This document shows positions 25,293 through 35,056 of a stretch of DNA of 64,000 nt, piece after piece. Position 1 is the stretch's first letter; the number at the start of each line of letters is the position of its first letter. The stretch is taken from the NCBI GenBank assembly GCA_029054245.1, contig JAIDFQ010000062.1:29504-93503 (forward strand), written 5' to 3'. Source of the DNA: Lachnospiraceae bacterium. Lineage in GTDB: Bacteria; Bacillota; Clostridia; Lachnospirales; Lachnospiraceae. A program made the translations under genes and the position numbers. The notes under the pieces were generated by a model. The model was not told the origin of the DNA. It ran no database searches and saw only the letters and a list, made by a program, of their open reading frames with translations.

Positions 25293-27065
25293 TTACGGCA
25301 ACGCATACTGTTCCCTCATGCGTTTCACTTCCTCCGTAAATGTCACATTTTCCTTACTGGACAAATTAATCTGATATTCATGTGTATCAAAATTTTCTTC
25401 ATTTAGCTGAAGCAGACAAAGCGCTATATTTGAACAGTGATCCGACACTCTCTCATAATTCGTCGTAATATCCGAAAGGATAAATCCCATCTCAATCGTG
25501 CATTTTCCTTTACGGAGGCGTTTGATATGACGCTTCTTGATCTCAGCGTTCAGATAATCGATAACTTCCTCCATTGGTTCCACCGTGCGCGCCAGATTCA
25601 GGTCTTCTTCGGCAAACACCAAGATGGATGTGTTGATGATGTCTTCAATGGCAGTTGTAAAGACTGCCAGCTCTTCTTCTGCTTTTCTTGAGAAGTATAA
25701 CTCCTTTTCGTGCATCTCCTTTGCAGATTCCATGATATTAATCGCATGATCTGAAATCCTTTCAAAATCGCCAATACAGTGGAGAAGTATGGAAAGCTCC
25801 TGACTGTCTTTTGCCGTAAGATGCTTACTGCTTAATTTTACCAAATAAGAACCCAGTTCATCCTCATAATAATCGACCAATTCCTCAAGCTCAATTACCT
25901 TTTCGGATGCCTTTTTATCAAACTTATCCATCAGGTGGATTGCCAGAAACAGCGCATCCTTGGCATAATTTGCCATGTCCACCGCCGCATTCTTACATTG
26001 CTCAAGGGCAATTCTGGGCGTATCCAAAAATCTGGGGTCCAGAATCTGAATTTCTTTCTTTGCAGATTCATAGACCATCGTCTCCTCAGCGGTTTCAGGA
26101 AACGTCAGATATGCCAGCTTCTCAAGCACCCCAGTAAAGGGATACATGAGAATAACGGAAACCACATTAAATGCCGTATGTATCACGGCAACGCCAAGTG
26201 CGCTTGCCGGGCGGCTCAAGAACGCAAAATGCATCACTGCATCCAATGTATAAAAAACTGCCATAAAAGCCACCGCTTTTATGAGTTTATAGTACAAACC
26301 AATAAACGCCGCACGCTTTGCCTGCTTGCCGGCGCCTGCACTGGAGACGAGCGCTGCCATACAGTCTCCCACATTCTGACCCATGATAATGGGAATCGCT
26401 GTTGAATAGCTGACTGCACCTGAAACACAAAGGGCTTGCAGGATACCGATGGATGCAGAAGAGGACTGGATCACTGCTGTAAGCACGAGACCAATCAGCA
26501 TCCCCAGCACTGGATTTGAAAACATGAGAAGCATACTAGTAAATTCAGCATTTTCCGCAAGCGGCTTTACTGCATTTGACATAGTATCCATTCCAATCAT
26601 AAGCACACCGAAACCAATCAAAATAGTCGCCGCCGCTTTATGTCGTTCTTTTTTGCCCATGCTCAGCATAACTACACCCACAAAGGCAAGAATCGGAGAA
26701 AAAGAGGATGGTTTCAGAAGTTGAAGAAAAAAGCCTGAGCCCTCCACCCCCGTCAGACTAAGAAGCCATGACGTCACTGTTGTACCTACATTGGCACCCA
26801 AAATAACGCCTATCGCCTGGGAGAGCTTCATAATTCCAGAATTTACGAAGCCTACCACCATAACAGTAGTTGCAGAGGATGATTGGATGACTGCCGTCAC
26901 ACCGGCCCCTAAAAGAATCGCCATCATCTTATTAGAAGTGAGTTTTTCAAGGATTATTTCCAGCTTACCGCCGGATGCCTTTTTAAGCCCCTCCCCTAAT
27001 ACCTTCATACCATACAAGAACAACGCCAGCCCGCCGATCATCGTCAGTACACTAAATATATCCAT
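25293..27065 (-). CDS. Na+/phosphate cotransporter family protein with PhoU-like C-terminus
   Basis: 590 residues. Two inverted transport repeats carry the signatures VIQSSSATTVMVVGFVNSG (residues about 60-78) and VIQSSSASIGILQALCVSG (about 197-215), typical of NptA-type transporters, with GANVGTTVTSW and GQNVGDCMAAL after them. Residues 355-590 form a soluble helical PhoU-like pair (LLHCIGDFERISDHAINI, DITTNYERVSDHCSNIALC) that senses phosphate or gates the carrier. The ATG has CGGAGGAATGG ahead. The gene is monocistronic, with inverted-repeat copy B starting about 107 bases upstream of its ATG. Confidence 0.9.
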   Translation of the reverse strand: MDIFSVLTMIGGLALFLYGMKVLGEGLKKASGGKLEIILEKLTSNKMMAILLGAGVTAVIQSSSATTVMVVGFVNSGIMKLSQAIGVILGANVGTTVTSWLLSLTGVEGSGFFLQLLKPSSFSPILAFVGVVMLSMGKKERHKAAATILIGFGVLMIGMDTMSNAVKPLAENAEFTSMLLMFSNPVLGMLIGLVLTAVIQSSSASIGILQALCVSGAVSYSTAIPIIMGQNVGDCMAALVSSAGAGKQAKRAAFIGLYYKLIKAVAFMAVFYTLDAVMHFAFLSRPASALGVAVIHTAFNVVSVILMYPFTGVLEKLAYLTFPETAEETMVYESAKKEIQILDPRFLDTPRIALEQCKNAAVDMANYAKDALFLAIHLMDKFDKKASEKVIELEELVDYYEDELGSYLVKLSSKHLTAKDSQELSILLHCIGDFERISDHAINIMESAKEMHEKELYFSRKAEEELAVFTTAIEDIINTSILVFAEEDLNLARTVEPMEEVIDYLNAEIKKRHIKRLRKGKCTIEMGFILSDITTNYERVSDHCSNIALCLLQLNEENFDTHEYQINLSSKENVTFTEEVKRMREQYALP

Positions 27066-27171
27066 ATTCCATTCCTCCGAATGTATGTAAGAAAATGCTA
27101 CGTTTTTTATTTTACACTATTTCCATAATTTTGGATATAGGTATTTTTGATGGATTTGGGATTTTGGGGGT

Positions 27172-27525
27172 AATCGTTCAGCCTGCAAGGACGGCGCAGC
27201 AGAAGTGATAGGACACCTACAGAAAGGAACCGCTGCCGCTGACATCACCACTATCGTTTCAAGGCTCTGGCGAAAAATCGGCAATTTCACTTACAAAATG
27301 GTCAAGCAACAGAGGAATTCCGCCATGGATGGCGGAATTAGGAGCCATTAGGCAGGATGCCGCTTGGCTCCGACTCGTCCGCCTTGAAATATTTAAAGCC
27401 ATTTTGTTAGTAAAATTCGATTTTAAGACGAGACTTGAAATGATAGTGGTGATGTCAGCGGCAGCGGTTCCTTTCTGTAGGTGTCCTATCGCTTCTGCTG
27501 CGCCGCCCTTGCAGGCTGAACGATT
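27172..27525. repeat. Large inverted-repeat element, copy B
   Basis: 354-bp palindrome with arms 27172-27302 and about 27398-27525, almost perfect in the outer 85 bases. Between the arms lie hairpins 27316-27339 (10-bp stem, TGGA loop) and 27341-27371 (GGAGCC/GGCTCC base, GGCA/TGCC middle). CTCGTC at 27374-27379 could pair with GACGAG at 27427-27432 inside the right arm. Core text is shared with copies A and C; outer arms are not. It lies 18 bases after the mfd stop codon and upstream of the Na/Pi cotransporter gene. Short reading frames on both strands here are by-products of the palindrome. Confidence 0.9.
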
Positions 27526-27543
27526 GCGGATTTGGAAAAGGCG

Positions 27544-30500
27544 TTATAAGCAGAGCAGTTCCATATCATGGAGCAGGGTTTCCGTTAATTCTAACAGCAT
27601 CTGAGCATCTTTTTCTACCATTCCGCATTTTTTGTAGCGGTATAGAAAGCTTGCCATTTTGTAGTTGAAGGTTAGTTTTTCGTGCGCTTCAAGGAGCTGC
27701 GGTATTCTCTCTGCGTGTATTTTTGCATCTGGTTTGAAGGTAAATTGGATTTCTCCATTTTTTCCTTTGATGTCAGTAATGTAAAGTCTGTGGGCGTTGA
27801 CGCGGATCATGGAGATGCGGAACAGGTTTTCAACTGCAACAGGAGTCTCGCCGAAACGGTCTAAGAGTTCTTCTTTCATATCGTCGCTCTCTGACTGGTT
27901 TTCGATTCCAGCAATGCGTTTGTAGATATCCAGCTTCTGAATCTCATTCACGATATAGGCAGGCGGTATAAAAGCATCTACATCCAAGTCTACGGAAGTA
28001 TTGAAATCTTCTTCTGTGCTGATTCCCTTAAGATTCTTAACCGCCTCGTTCAGCATCTTGCAGTACAGGTCGTAGCCTACGGCATGCATATGCCCGTGTT
28101 GTTTCGCACCCAGAAGATTTCCAGCGCCTCGGATTTCTAGATCGCGCATGGCAATCTTGAATCCGCTTCCTAAATCAGTAAATTCTTTGATTGCGGCAAG
28201 TCTCTTTTCCGCCACTTCTTTTAACATTTTGTCTCGCTTATACATCAAAAAAGCATAGGCGGTTCGATTGCTCCGTCCTACTCTTCCCCGAAGCTGATAT
28301 AGCTGGGAAAGTCCCATATTGTCAGAATCATGAATAATCATGGTGTTTACATTGGAAATATCAAGTCCGGTCTCTATGATGGTTGTGGAAACCAGCACAT
28401 CGATTTCGCCGTTGATAAATTCATACATGATGCGCTCCAATTCCCGCTCCTGCATCTGCCCATGGGCAAAAGCAACGGCTGCCTCGGGCACCAGGTTTTG
28501 AATCGTTGCAGCAATGTCCGCAATATTGTTGACCCTGTTATAAACATAATAGACCTGACCGTTTCTGGATAATTCCCGGACGATTGCTTCTCTGACCATT
28601 TCTTCATTATACTCCAGCACATATGTCTGGATGGGCATTCTGTCGTTGGGCGCCTCTTCCAGCACGCTCATGTCACGGATACCCACCAGGCTCATATGCA
28701 GCGTCCGTGGGATAGGTGTTGCCGTCAAGGTCAACACGTCTACATTTTCTTTCATCTTTTTAATCTTCTCTTTGTGAGAAACACCGAAGCGTTGCTCTTC
28801 ATCGATAATCAAAAGCCCCAGATCTTTGTAGATTACATCAGAAGATAGAACTCTGTGAGTACCGATCACGATATCCACGAATCCCTTTTTCAGATCCTCC
28901 ACCGTTTTTTTCTGCTCTGCGTTTGTTCTGAATCTGGACAGCATATCCACGCGCACCGGAAAATCCTTCATTCTCTGAACAAAAGTATTATAATGCTGCT
29001 GCGCCAGAATGGTAGTTGGTACAAGGTAGACTACCTGCTTGCCCTCCTGAACTGCCTTAAACGCGGCACGGATCGCAATTTCTGTCTTGCCGTAACCTAC
29101 ATCGCCGCAGATCAGGCGGTCCATAATCTTACTGCTCTCCATGTCATTCTTAGTTGCCTGGATAGCTGCAATCTGATCTTCCGTTTCCTCAAAAGGAAAC
29201 ATTTCCTCAAACTCCCTCTGCCAGACCGTGTCCTTCCCATATTGAAATCCATTTTTCTGCTGACGTGCCGCATACAACTCCACAAGGTCTTTTGCCACCT
29301 CTCCGGCTGCTTCTTTGACCTTGCTCTTCGTGCGAATCCATTCTTGTGTTCCCAGCTTATTCAGTTTCGGACGCTTGGTATCTGCTGACGCATACTTCTG
29401 GATTACATCCAGTCCCGTCGCCAACACATAAAGATTCCCGCCATCCCGATATTCAATCTTAATATAATCCTTTACAACTTTTTCGACTTCTACCTTCTCA
29501 ATCCCTTTGTAGATACCAAGCCCGTGGTTCTCGTGAACCACATAATCTCCCACCTTAAGCTCATGAAAGTCATTGATTTTGCGACCTTCATAGGTCTTCT
29601 TTTTTTTCTTCTTCTTTTTATCTGCGCCGAAAATATCGCTTTCCGATATGATTACGAACTTGAGCAGGGGATATTCAAAACCTTTCATTACCCTGCCATA
29701 AAAGGTCATGATTTCGCCCGGCTGCACCTCCCTATCCGGATCCTCGGTATAAAAAGCGGTCAGTTCTTCATCCCTCAGATCCTGTGCAAGTCTTGCCGCC
29801 CTGGTCCTGGAACCGGACAAAAGCAATATACGGTACCCATTCTTTTTATAGCGTTTTAAATCCTGCACCAATGCTTCAAAACTATTGTTGTAAGAGGAAA
29901 TACTTTTGACAGAAATATCCGCCTTTTTCTCCATCTTAAACAGGGTATTTTTTAATTCCAGCGACGCCAATGTCACAACTCTGCCCTGCTGTATCTTTGC
30001 CGCAGTCTCTTCTGCCGAATACAAAAGCTTCATCTGCCCTGGAAGGATATATCCCTTTTCCACACGATGCATCATGCTTTCCCTAAATTCCAGTTCCACT
30101 GCGTCTGCGTGCTCCCGTACCCTGGCAGGTTCATCCACAAAAACACAAGTGCTGCTTTTATCAAACAACTCCAGGAACGAAACCGTATCCTCATAAAAAT
30201 AATGTACATAGGCATCCAGATTGACCAGATTCCGAAATTCATAAACCTGCTCTTTCAGTTCTTTCAGCTGGGTCTCCACCCGGTATGCCTCTTCCGTGTG
30301 AAATTCTTTCCGCAATTTTTCACAAAAGGCTTTCCCTTCCTTTTCGATCTTATCCATGCCCTGGCTAAGACGCTTAGGAGAAAGCAACATTTCCCCTGCC
30401 GGATAGATTGTTATGCTGGAAAGTTTCTCAATAGAACGCTGGCTAAGCACATCAAAGCTTCGGATGGACTCAATTTCATCCCCCCACAATTCAATGCGGT

Positions 30501-31065
30501 AAGGATTTTCTTCCGTCAAATCAAAGATGTCCACAATACCGCCCCGGATGCTGAACTGCCCCGGCGCCTCCACCTGATAATTCTTTTCATATCCCATCTC
30601 CACCAGACGTTCCGCCAGCTTCTTTTCATCCACCTGGCTTCTCCCATCAATAGAAAGAAGATGCTCCTTCCACACGGAAAGAGGAATTTGAGGAGCCATC
30701 AGGCTGCTGAAGGTGGTGACTACTGTAACCGGTTTTCCCTCCAGCATACGCCTAAGGCATTTGATACGCTCCATCACCAGCTGATTTCCGTGAATATCTG
30801 CCTGATAAAAAATCAAGTCTTTTGCAGGATAAGATGTGACATTTCTGTCATAAACACGATAATCTTCCATCAGCTCCTTTGCTTTAAGGTCACTGAAAGT
30901 AACAATGAGTTTATGCTTAATCCCTTCACCAAGTCCATATATCATATGCAGTTTCTGGGACTCCATACAGCCTGTCAGCGCCACTGAAGCACTGTCCCTG
31001 CGCAGGCTTTCCTTTATCTCTATAAATTCTCCCAGTTCCTCTAAAGGCGCTGTCAATACTCTCAT
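27544..31065 (-). CDS. mfd: Transcription-repair coupling factor
   Basis: 1173 residues from ATG at 31065 (AAAGGAAAA ahead; a TTG at 31083 is the alternative). Order of domains: UvrB-like damage-recognition module (about 1-350, [10 protein letters not shown] and [13 protein letters not shown]), RNA-polymerase-binding domain with [20 protein letters not shown] (about 490-560), RecG-like translocase with Walker [29 protein letters not shown] and [13 protein letters not shown], and a C-terminal TRCF regulatory domain. It removes stalled RNA polymerase and recruits UvrA. An eight-lysine run ([14 protein letters not shown]) just before the polymerase-binding domain is unusual. It lies 64 bases after pth and is followed by inverted-repeat copy B. 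Confidence 0.97.
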   Translation of the reverse strand: MRVLTAPLEELGEFIEIKESLRRDSASVALTGCMESQKLHMIYGLGEGIKHKLIVTFSDLKAKELMEDYRVYDRNVTSYPAKDLIFYQADIHGNQLVMERIKCLRRMLEGKPVTVVTTFSSLMAPQIPLSVWKEHLLSIDGRSQVDEKKLAERLVEMGYEKNYQVEAPGQFSIRGGIVDIFDLTEENPYRIELWGDEIESIRSFDVLSQRSIEKLSSITIYPAGEMLLSPKRLSQGMDKIEKEGKAFCEKLRKEFHTEEAYRVETQLKELKEQVYEFRNLVNLDAYVHYFYEDTVSFLELFDKSSTCVFVDEPARVREHADAVELEFRESMMHRVEKGYILPGQMKLLYSAEETAAKIQQGRVVTLASLELKNTLFKMEKKADISVKSISSYNNSFEALVQDLKRYKKNGYRILLLSGSRTRAARLAQDLRDEELTAFYTEDPDREVQPGEIMTFYGRVMKGFEYPLLKFVIISESDIFGADKKKKKKKKTYEGRKINDFHELKVGDYVVHENHGLGIYKGIEKVEVEKVVKDYIKIEYRDGGNLYVLATGLDVIQKYASADTKRPKLNKLGTQEWIRTKSKVKEAAGEVAKDLVELYAARQQKNGFQYGKDTVWQREFEEMFPFEETEDQIAAIQATKNDMESSKIMDRLICGDVGYGKTEIAIRAAFKAVQEGKQVVYLVPTTILAQQHYNTFVQRMKDFPVRVDMLSRFRTNAEQKKTVEDLKKGFVDIVIGTHRVLSSDVIYKDLGLLIIDEEQRFGVSHKEKIKKMKENVDVLTLTATPIPRTLHMSLVGIRDMSVLEEAPNDRMPIQTYVLEYNEEMVREAIVRELSRNGQVYYVYNRVNNIADIAATIQNLVPEAAVAFAHGQMQERELERIMYEFINGEIDVLVSTTIIETGLDISNVNTMIIHDSDNMGLSQLYQLRGRVGRSNRTAYAFLMYKRDKMLKEVAEKRLAAIKEFTDLGSGFKIAMRDLEIRGAGNLLGAKQHGHMHAVGYDLYCKMLNEAVKNLKGISTEEDFNTSVDLDVDAFIPPAYIVNEIQKLDIYKRIAGIENQSESDDMKEELLDRFGETPVAVENLFRISMIRVNAHRLYITDIKGKNGEIQFTFKPDAKIHAERIPQLLEAHEKLTFNYKMASFLYRYKKCGMVEKDAQMLLELTETLLHDMELLCL

Positions 31066-31129
31066 GAAACATTTTCCTTTCAACTTAGTGACCGTCTAAC
31101 TTTACGGCTTCACCACTGCCATTGAGCTT

Positions 31130-31705
31130 CTACAAAGATACCTTGCGATTAAATTCGTTCATCGCAAGGTCCACATCACCGGCAAGCATAATTTCTGCTG
31201 CCTTGACCGCTTTTTCCACGCCCTCTTCCATAAGAGGCTTTTCCTCTTTTGAAAAGTGCCCCAGCACATAATCTGCAAGATCATATCCCTTTGGTTTTTC
31301 TCCGACTCCTATACGGATCCGCCCAAATGCCTCGCTTCCAAGATTGCGGATAATGTTTTTCAGCCCGTTATGCCCGCCAGCACTGCCCCTTTTCCTCACC
31401 CGGATCTGTCCCGGCGGCAGAGCGATATCATCCGAAATCACGATCAACTGTGTCTCGATATCAATCTTATAGTAATCCGCAAGGGGACGAATGCTTTCGC
31501 CGCTTAGATTCATGTAAGTGAGCGGTTTGACCAAAATCACTTTTTGACCGTTTATGATGCCTTTTCCGGTAAGCGCTTTGTTTTTAATGTCCATGACGGA
31601 AATGTTATACTTGTCCGCCAAGGTGTCGATGGCAGCAAAGCCAATGTTGTGCCTTGTATTATCATATTCCTTTGTTGGATTTCCAAGTCCTGCTATGATG
31701 AACAT
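31130..31705 (-). CDS. pth: Peptidyl-tRNA hydrolase
   Basis: 191 residues. FIIAGLGNPTKEYDNTRHNIGF contains the catalytic His20 of the NTRHNxGF block (quoted in two parts: FIIAGLGNP and NTRHNIGF), VKPLTYMNLSGESI, ISDDIALPPGQIRVRKRGS and GGHNGLKNI complete the active site. It frees tRNA from prematurely released peptides. Length is standard. AAAGGATT precedes the ATG. The pth-mfd order is the usual Firmicute arrangement. Confidence 0.95.
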   Translation of the reverse strand: MFIIAGLGNPTKEYDNTRHNIGFAAIDTLADKYNISVMDIKNKALTGKGIINGQKVILVKPLTYMNLSGESIRPLADYYKIDIETQLIVISDDIALPPGQIRVRKRGSAGGHNGLKNIIRNLGSEAFGRIRIGVGEKPKGYDLADYVLGHFSKEEKPLMEEGVEKAVKAAEIMLAGDVDLAMNEFNRKVSL

Positions 31706-31924
31706 TATTTAATCCTTTCGTCACTTTATTTCTGAGGGTCAAAATGGGAGATGCAAAAATAAATAATGTGCTTTCCATTTGTCGGTGTAATTATAATCTA
31801 TTTGAGGTAAGAAAACAATTCTGAAAAATAGTTTTCTACCAAGTAATACCTGTGCCATGACATAGATATTTTATCCCATCGCAGCGGGGAACAACGCCCC
31901 CAGCCGCCCAGGCAGGCTCCCGTT

Positions 31925-31957
31925 TAAAAAAGAGGCCATCTTCCGATGACCCCTCTT
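31925..31957 (-). terminator. Rho-independent terminator of spoVG
   Basis: On the minus strand, 13 bases past the spoVG stop, a stem with two small bulges (AGAGGGGTCATC, loop GGAA, GATGGCCTCT) is followed by seven T. The remaining gap of about 220 bases to the pth gene (31706-31924) shows nothing else I can name. Confidence 0.75.
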
Positions 31958-31969
31958 CCTTCATTCTTT

Positions 31970-32242
31970 TTATTCTTCCTCCGGCTCCGTCAGCGCCTTT
32001 TGGTACCTGTCCAGAATAATCGCCTGTATCTTCTCCCTCGTAGCCGAATTAATGGGATGGGCAATATCCCTGTATTCACCATCTGTAGCTTTCTTACTAG
32101 GCATTGCTATAAACAACCCTTTATCCCCTTCTATTACCTTGATGTCATGAATCACAAATTCCTCATCAATCGTAATCGAAACGATGGCACGCATCTTGCC
32201 CTCTTTTGTAATTTTTCTCACTCTTACATCCGTAATTTGCAT
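31970..32242 (-). CDS. spoVG: Septation regulator SpoVG
   Basis: 90 residues: [61 protein letters not shown], split here, are the strongly conserved SpoVG core, followed by the usual variable tail ([22 protein letters not shown]). SpoVG is a small DNA/RNA-binding regulator affecting asymmetric septation, cell-wall and virulence genes. AAGGGGGACAAG precedes the ATG. Monocistronic, with its own terminator downstream. The 100-base upstream gap probably holds its promoter, but I could not pick a confident sigma-H site. Confidence 0.95.
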   Translation of the reverse strand: MQITDVRVRKITKEGKMRAIVSITIDEEFVIHDIKVIEGDKGLFIAMPSKKATDGEYRDIAHPINSATREKIQAIILDRYQKALTEPEEE

Positions 32243-32343
32243 TTTCTTGTCCCCCTTGGTCAGTCATTTCATACCTGAACTTTCCCCATGATCAACGTTG
32301 GCCTCCTGTCGAATGCGAAACATGTGCTTACTGTCTGAGTGTA

Positions 32344-33462
32344 TTACATAACGTATCTGTCGTTTCTTTCCAGCACAATCTTAATACCGTCATTGCCTGT
32401 GTGATAAGAGTTTGCTCTGATTGTATCGCGGCTTTCCACGATACAGTTCTCAATATGTGTATTATCTCCAATATAAACATCATTCAAAATAATGGAATTC
32501 TTGATGTAGCAGTTATTTCCAATGTAAGCCTGTTTAAAGATAACAGAATCCTCCACCGTACCATTGATGATACATCCGCTGGAAATAAGGCTGTTTCTGA
32601 CCTGTGATCCCACATTGTATTTTGCCGGCGGCAGATCATCCACTTTTGAATAAATATCCGGATACTGCTTAAAGAAATAATCCCTTATTTCAGCCTTAAG
32701 GAAATCCATATTCGTGCTGAAATAGTCATCCACGGTTGCTATATTTCTCCAGTAATCCTGGAGCTTGTATCCATAGATCCTCTTCATGTTCTTGTACCGG
32801 ATTAAAATATCTTTTACAAAGTCATGTCTATCTTCTTCTGCGCATTTTTCAATCATTTCTATGAGCTGGCGCCTTCTTACTACATAAATACCGCAGGAAA
32901 TCGTGTTGGATTTAGCCACTACAGGTTTCTCTTCAAATTCTTCAATGCGGCTTTCTTCGTTCATCTTAATCGTACCGAATCTGTCAACGTTCACCTTGGA
33001 AGGCATGTCTTTACATACTACCGTAATGTCAGCTTTCTTTGCTATGTGATATTCCAGCACCTTGTTGTAATCTAACTTATAGACACAATCGCCAGAAGCG
33101 ATTACCACATAGGGTTCATGACTACTCTTTAAAAAAGATAAGTTCTGAGCAATCGCATCCGCTGTTCCTCTATACCAGAAATTACTCTCAGCAGTCACTG
33201 CCGGCGTAAATACATATAAACCGCCTTGTTTACGTCCAAAATCCCACCACTTGGATGAATTCAGATGTTCATTCAGGCTGCTCGCATTATACTGGGTAAA
33301 TACAGCCACCTTTTGAATATGGGAGTTCGTCATATTACTCAGTGCAAAGTCAATACTTCTGTAACTGCCTGCGATAGGCATTGCACATACCGCTCTCTTC
33401 TGTGAGAGTTCCTTCATCCTATAACTGTTTCCGCCTGCTAATACTATACCAATTGCTCTCAC
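32344..33462 (-). CDS. glgD: Glucose-1-phosphate adenylyltransferase-like subunit GlgD
   Basis: 372 residues, GlgC fold but with altered N-terminus: MRAIGIVLAGGNSYRMKELSQKRA lacks the normal GGxGxRL loop order of GlgC. FWYRGTADAIAQNL, VVIASGDCVYKLDYNKV and FEEKP are present, and the C-terminal left-handed beta-helix has hexapeptide-like text (CYIKNSIILNDVYIGDNTHIENC across two turns). In Bacillus-type GlgC/GlgD enzymes GlgD boosts GlgC activity. The start overlaps the glgC stop by one base, so the two are made in equal amounts. Confidence 0.9.
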   Translation of the reverse strand: MRAIGIVLAGGNSYRMKELSQKRAVCAMPIAGSYRSIDFALSNMTNSHIQKVAVFTQYNASSLNEHLNSSKWWDFGRKQGGLYVFTPAVTAESNFWYRGTADAIAQNLSFLKSSHEPYVVIASGDCVYKLDYNKVLEYHIAKKADITVVCKDMPSKVNVDRFGTIKMNEESRIEEFEEKPVVAKSNTISCGIYVVRRRQLIEMIEKCAEEDRHDFVKDILIRYKNMKRIYGYKLQDYWRNIATVDDYFSTNMDFLKAEIRDYFFKQYPDIYSKVDDLPPAKYNVGSQVRNSLISSGCIINGTVEDSVIFKQAYIGNNCYIKNSIILNDVYIGDNTHIENCIVESRDTIRANSYHTGNDGIKIVLERNDRYVM

Positions 33463-34733
33463 TATTCCTCACCCGCCTTAATCAATGTTTTTCCGCTTGC
33501 AAGACAATTATCCGGATAATCTTCCTTGGTGGTTATGCCGAATATGCAGGAGTTCTTGCCAACCGTAATTCCAGATGGTATCACGCTCTTTTCTCCTATG
33601 GTAACAATACCGCTGTTGTAAATATGAGGATCCGTCTCATTAGGAACTTCATTGCCATAGCCAAGCTTAACACCATTTTTAATATCCGCTCCTTCAGCCA
33701 CGATTGCCTTATAAAGCTCGCATCCGTCTCCAACCACTGTATTATTCATAATGATGGAATCTCGGATAATGGTGTCCTTGCCAATCGTAACGCCACAGCC
33801 AATAACAGAATTGTAAACCTTTCCGTAAATGTCAGTTCCTTCTCCTACAATGCTTCTCTCCACAACAGAATCATTTGCAATATACTGTGGCGGAAGCGTA
33901 TCGCTCTTTGTATAAATCTTCCAATATTCCTCATACAAATTAAATTCGGGAACCAGATCGATCAGCTCCATATTTGCTTCCCAATAAGAATTCAAGGTTC
34001 CTACATCTTTCCAGTAGCCGTTAAATTCATAAGCATAAAGGGGATCCCCTTTGCCATGGCAGTAGGGAATGACATGTTTGCCGAAGTCTAATCCTGGCTG
34101 CTCAGCATTAGCAAGCAATGCTTCTTTTAATGTTTTCCAATTGAAGATATAGATTCCCATAGATGCCAAATTACTTCTGGGATTTTCCGGCTTTTCCTCA
34201 AAATCAGTAATTTTCCTGTTTTCATCTGTGATCATGATTCCAAACCGCTTTGCCTCTTCCATAGGAACCGGCATAACTGCTATCGTCACATCAGCCTCTT
34301 TCTCCTTGTGGAAATCAAGCATGACCTCATAATCCATCTTGTATATGTGATCTCCGGAAAGAATCAGAACATATTCCGGATTAAAGCTGTCCATATAATC
34401 CAAATTCTGATAAATTGCATTTGCAGTACCGGTATACCACTCACTATTTGCACTTTTTTCATAGGGTGGGAGAACTGTTACACCGCCTATATTTCTGTCC
34501 AAGTCCCAAGGAATACCGATTCCGATATGGGTATTCAGTCGTAAGGGCTGGTACTGTGTAAGGACACCAACCGTATCTACTCCAGAATTAATACAATTGC
34601 TCAATGGGAAGTCTATGATGCGGTATTTCCCCCCAAACGATACCGCCGGCTTGGCCACCTTAGAGGTAAGCACCCCCAGCCTGCTTCCCTGACCACCTGC
34701 TAACAACATGGCAATCATCTCTTTTTTAATCAT
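33462..34733 (-). CDS. glgC: Glucose-1-phosphate adenylyltransferase
   Basis: 423 residues. [20 protein letters not shown] is the intact nucleotide-binding loop, [41 protein letters not shown] and [18 protein letters not shown] are catalytic GlgC blocks; residues 290-420 form the C-terminal beta-helix. It makes ADP-glucose, the donor for glycogen. GAGGTGATGAC precedes the ATG, and a good promoter lies about 70 bases upstream. Glycogen synthase and branching enzyme are not in the window. Confidence 0.95.
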   Translation of the reverse strand: MIKKEMIAMLLAGGQGSRLGVLTSKVAKPAVSFGGKYRIIDFPLSNCINSGVDTVGVLTQYQPLRLNTHIGIGIPWDLDRNIGGVTVLPPYEKSANSEWYTGTANAIYQNLDYMDSFNPEYVLILSGDHIYKMDYEVMLDFHKEKEADVTIAVMPVPMEEAKRFGIMITDENRKITDFEEKPENPRSNLASMGIYIFNWKTLKEALLANAEQPGLDFGKHVIPYCHGKGDPLYAYEFNGYWKDVGTLNSYWEANMELIDLVPEFNLYEEYWKIYTKSDTLPPQYIANDSVVERSIVGEGTDIYGKVYNSVIGCGVTIGKDTIIRDSIIMNNTVVGDGCELYKAIVAEGADIKNGVKLGYGNEVPNETDPHIYNSGIVTIGEKSVIPSGITVGKNSCIFGITTKEDYPDNCLASGKTLIKAGEE

Positions 34734-34802
34734 GTCATCACCTCTTACAAGTAATTTTTTACTACATATTGGATAAAAGTAGCAATCGTGGAATTTATGA
34801 AT

Positions 34803-34831
34803 AGTATATCATATGTTTCGTTAAAAGTGAA
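34803..34831 (-). promoter_or_regulatory. Promoter for glgC-glgD
   Basis: Minus strand TTCACT (34831-34826) and TATACT (34808-34803), spacer 17 bases, about 70 bases upstream of the glgC ATG. It sits in the 323-base divergent gap between glgC and murC (34734-35056), which otherwise holds only the murC promoter and AT-rich sequence. Confidence 0.6.
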
Positions 34832-34969
34832 TATTTTTTACAAATTTATTCCATCCATCTGCGGTTTTTATGTCAATTTTTTACATACAAAGCAACAGGA
34901 TTTTCCATTTTTCTTACAATATTTTGTATATCAAATTTATAACAATCGCACATTTTGTCAAAAATGTCA

Positions 34970-34998
34970 TTGGCTTTTCTTGTGTAATTATATATAAT
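34970..34998 (+). promoter_or_regulatory. Promoter for murC
   Basis: TTGGCT (34970-34975) and TATAAT (34993-34998) with a 17-base spacer. Transcription would begin near 35005 and leave a leader of about 50 bases with CGGAGGC ahead of the ATG at 35057. Confidence 0.65.
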
Positions 34999-35056
34999 TA
35001 TGTTAAAACTATTGTAGTTAAAACAATTGACTATTGTAATAAACGGAGGCTTTTCC

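Noticed and set aside
27329..27604. 91-codon rightward frame
   Set aside because: Falls in inverted-repeat copy B and runs into antisense mfd; similar text in copy C (GAIRQDAARLRLVRFE) reflects the shared repeat core, not a protein family.
30067..30987. 306-codon rightward frame
   Set aside because: Antisense to mfd, whose domains are intact; composition is that of a shadow frame.
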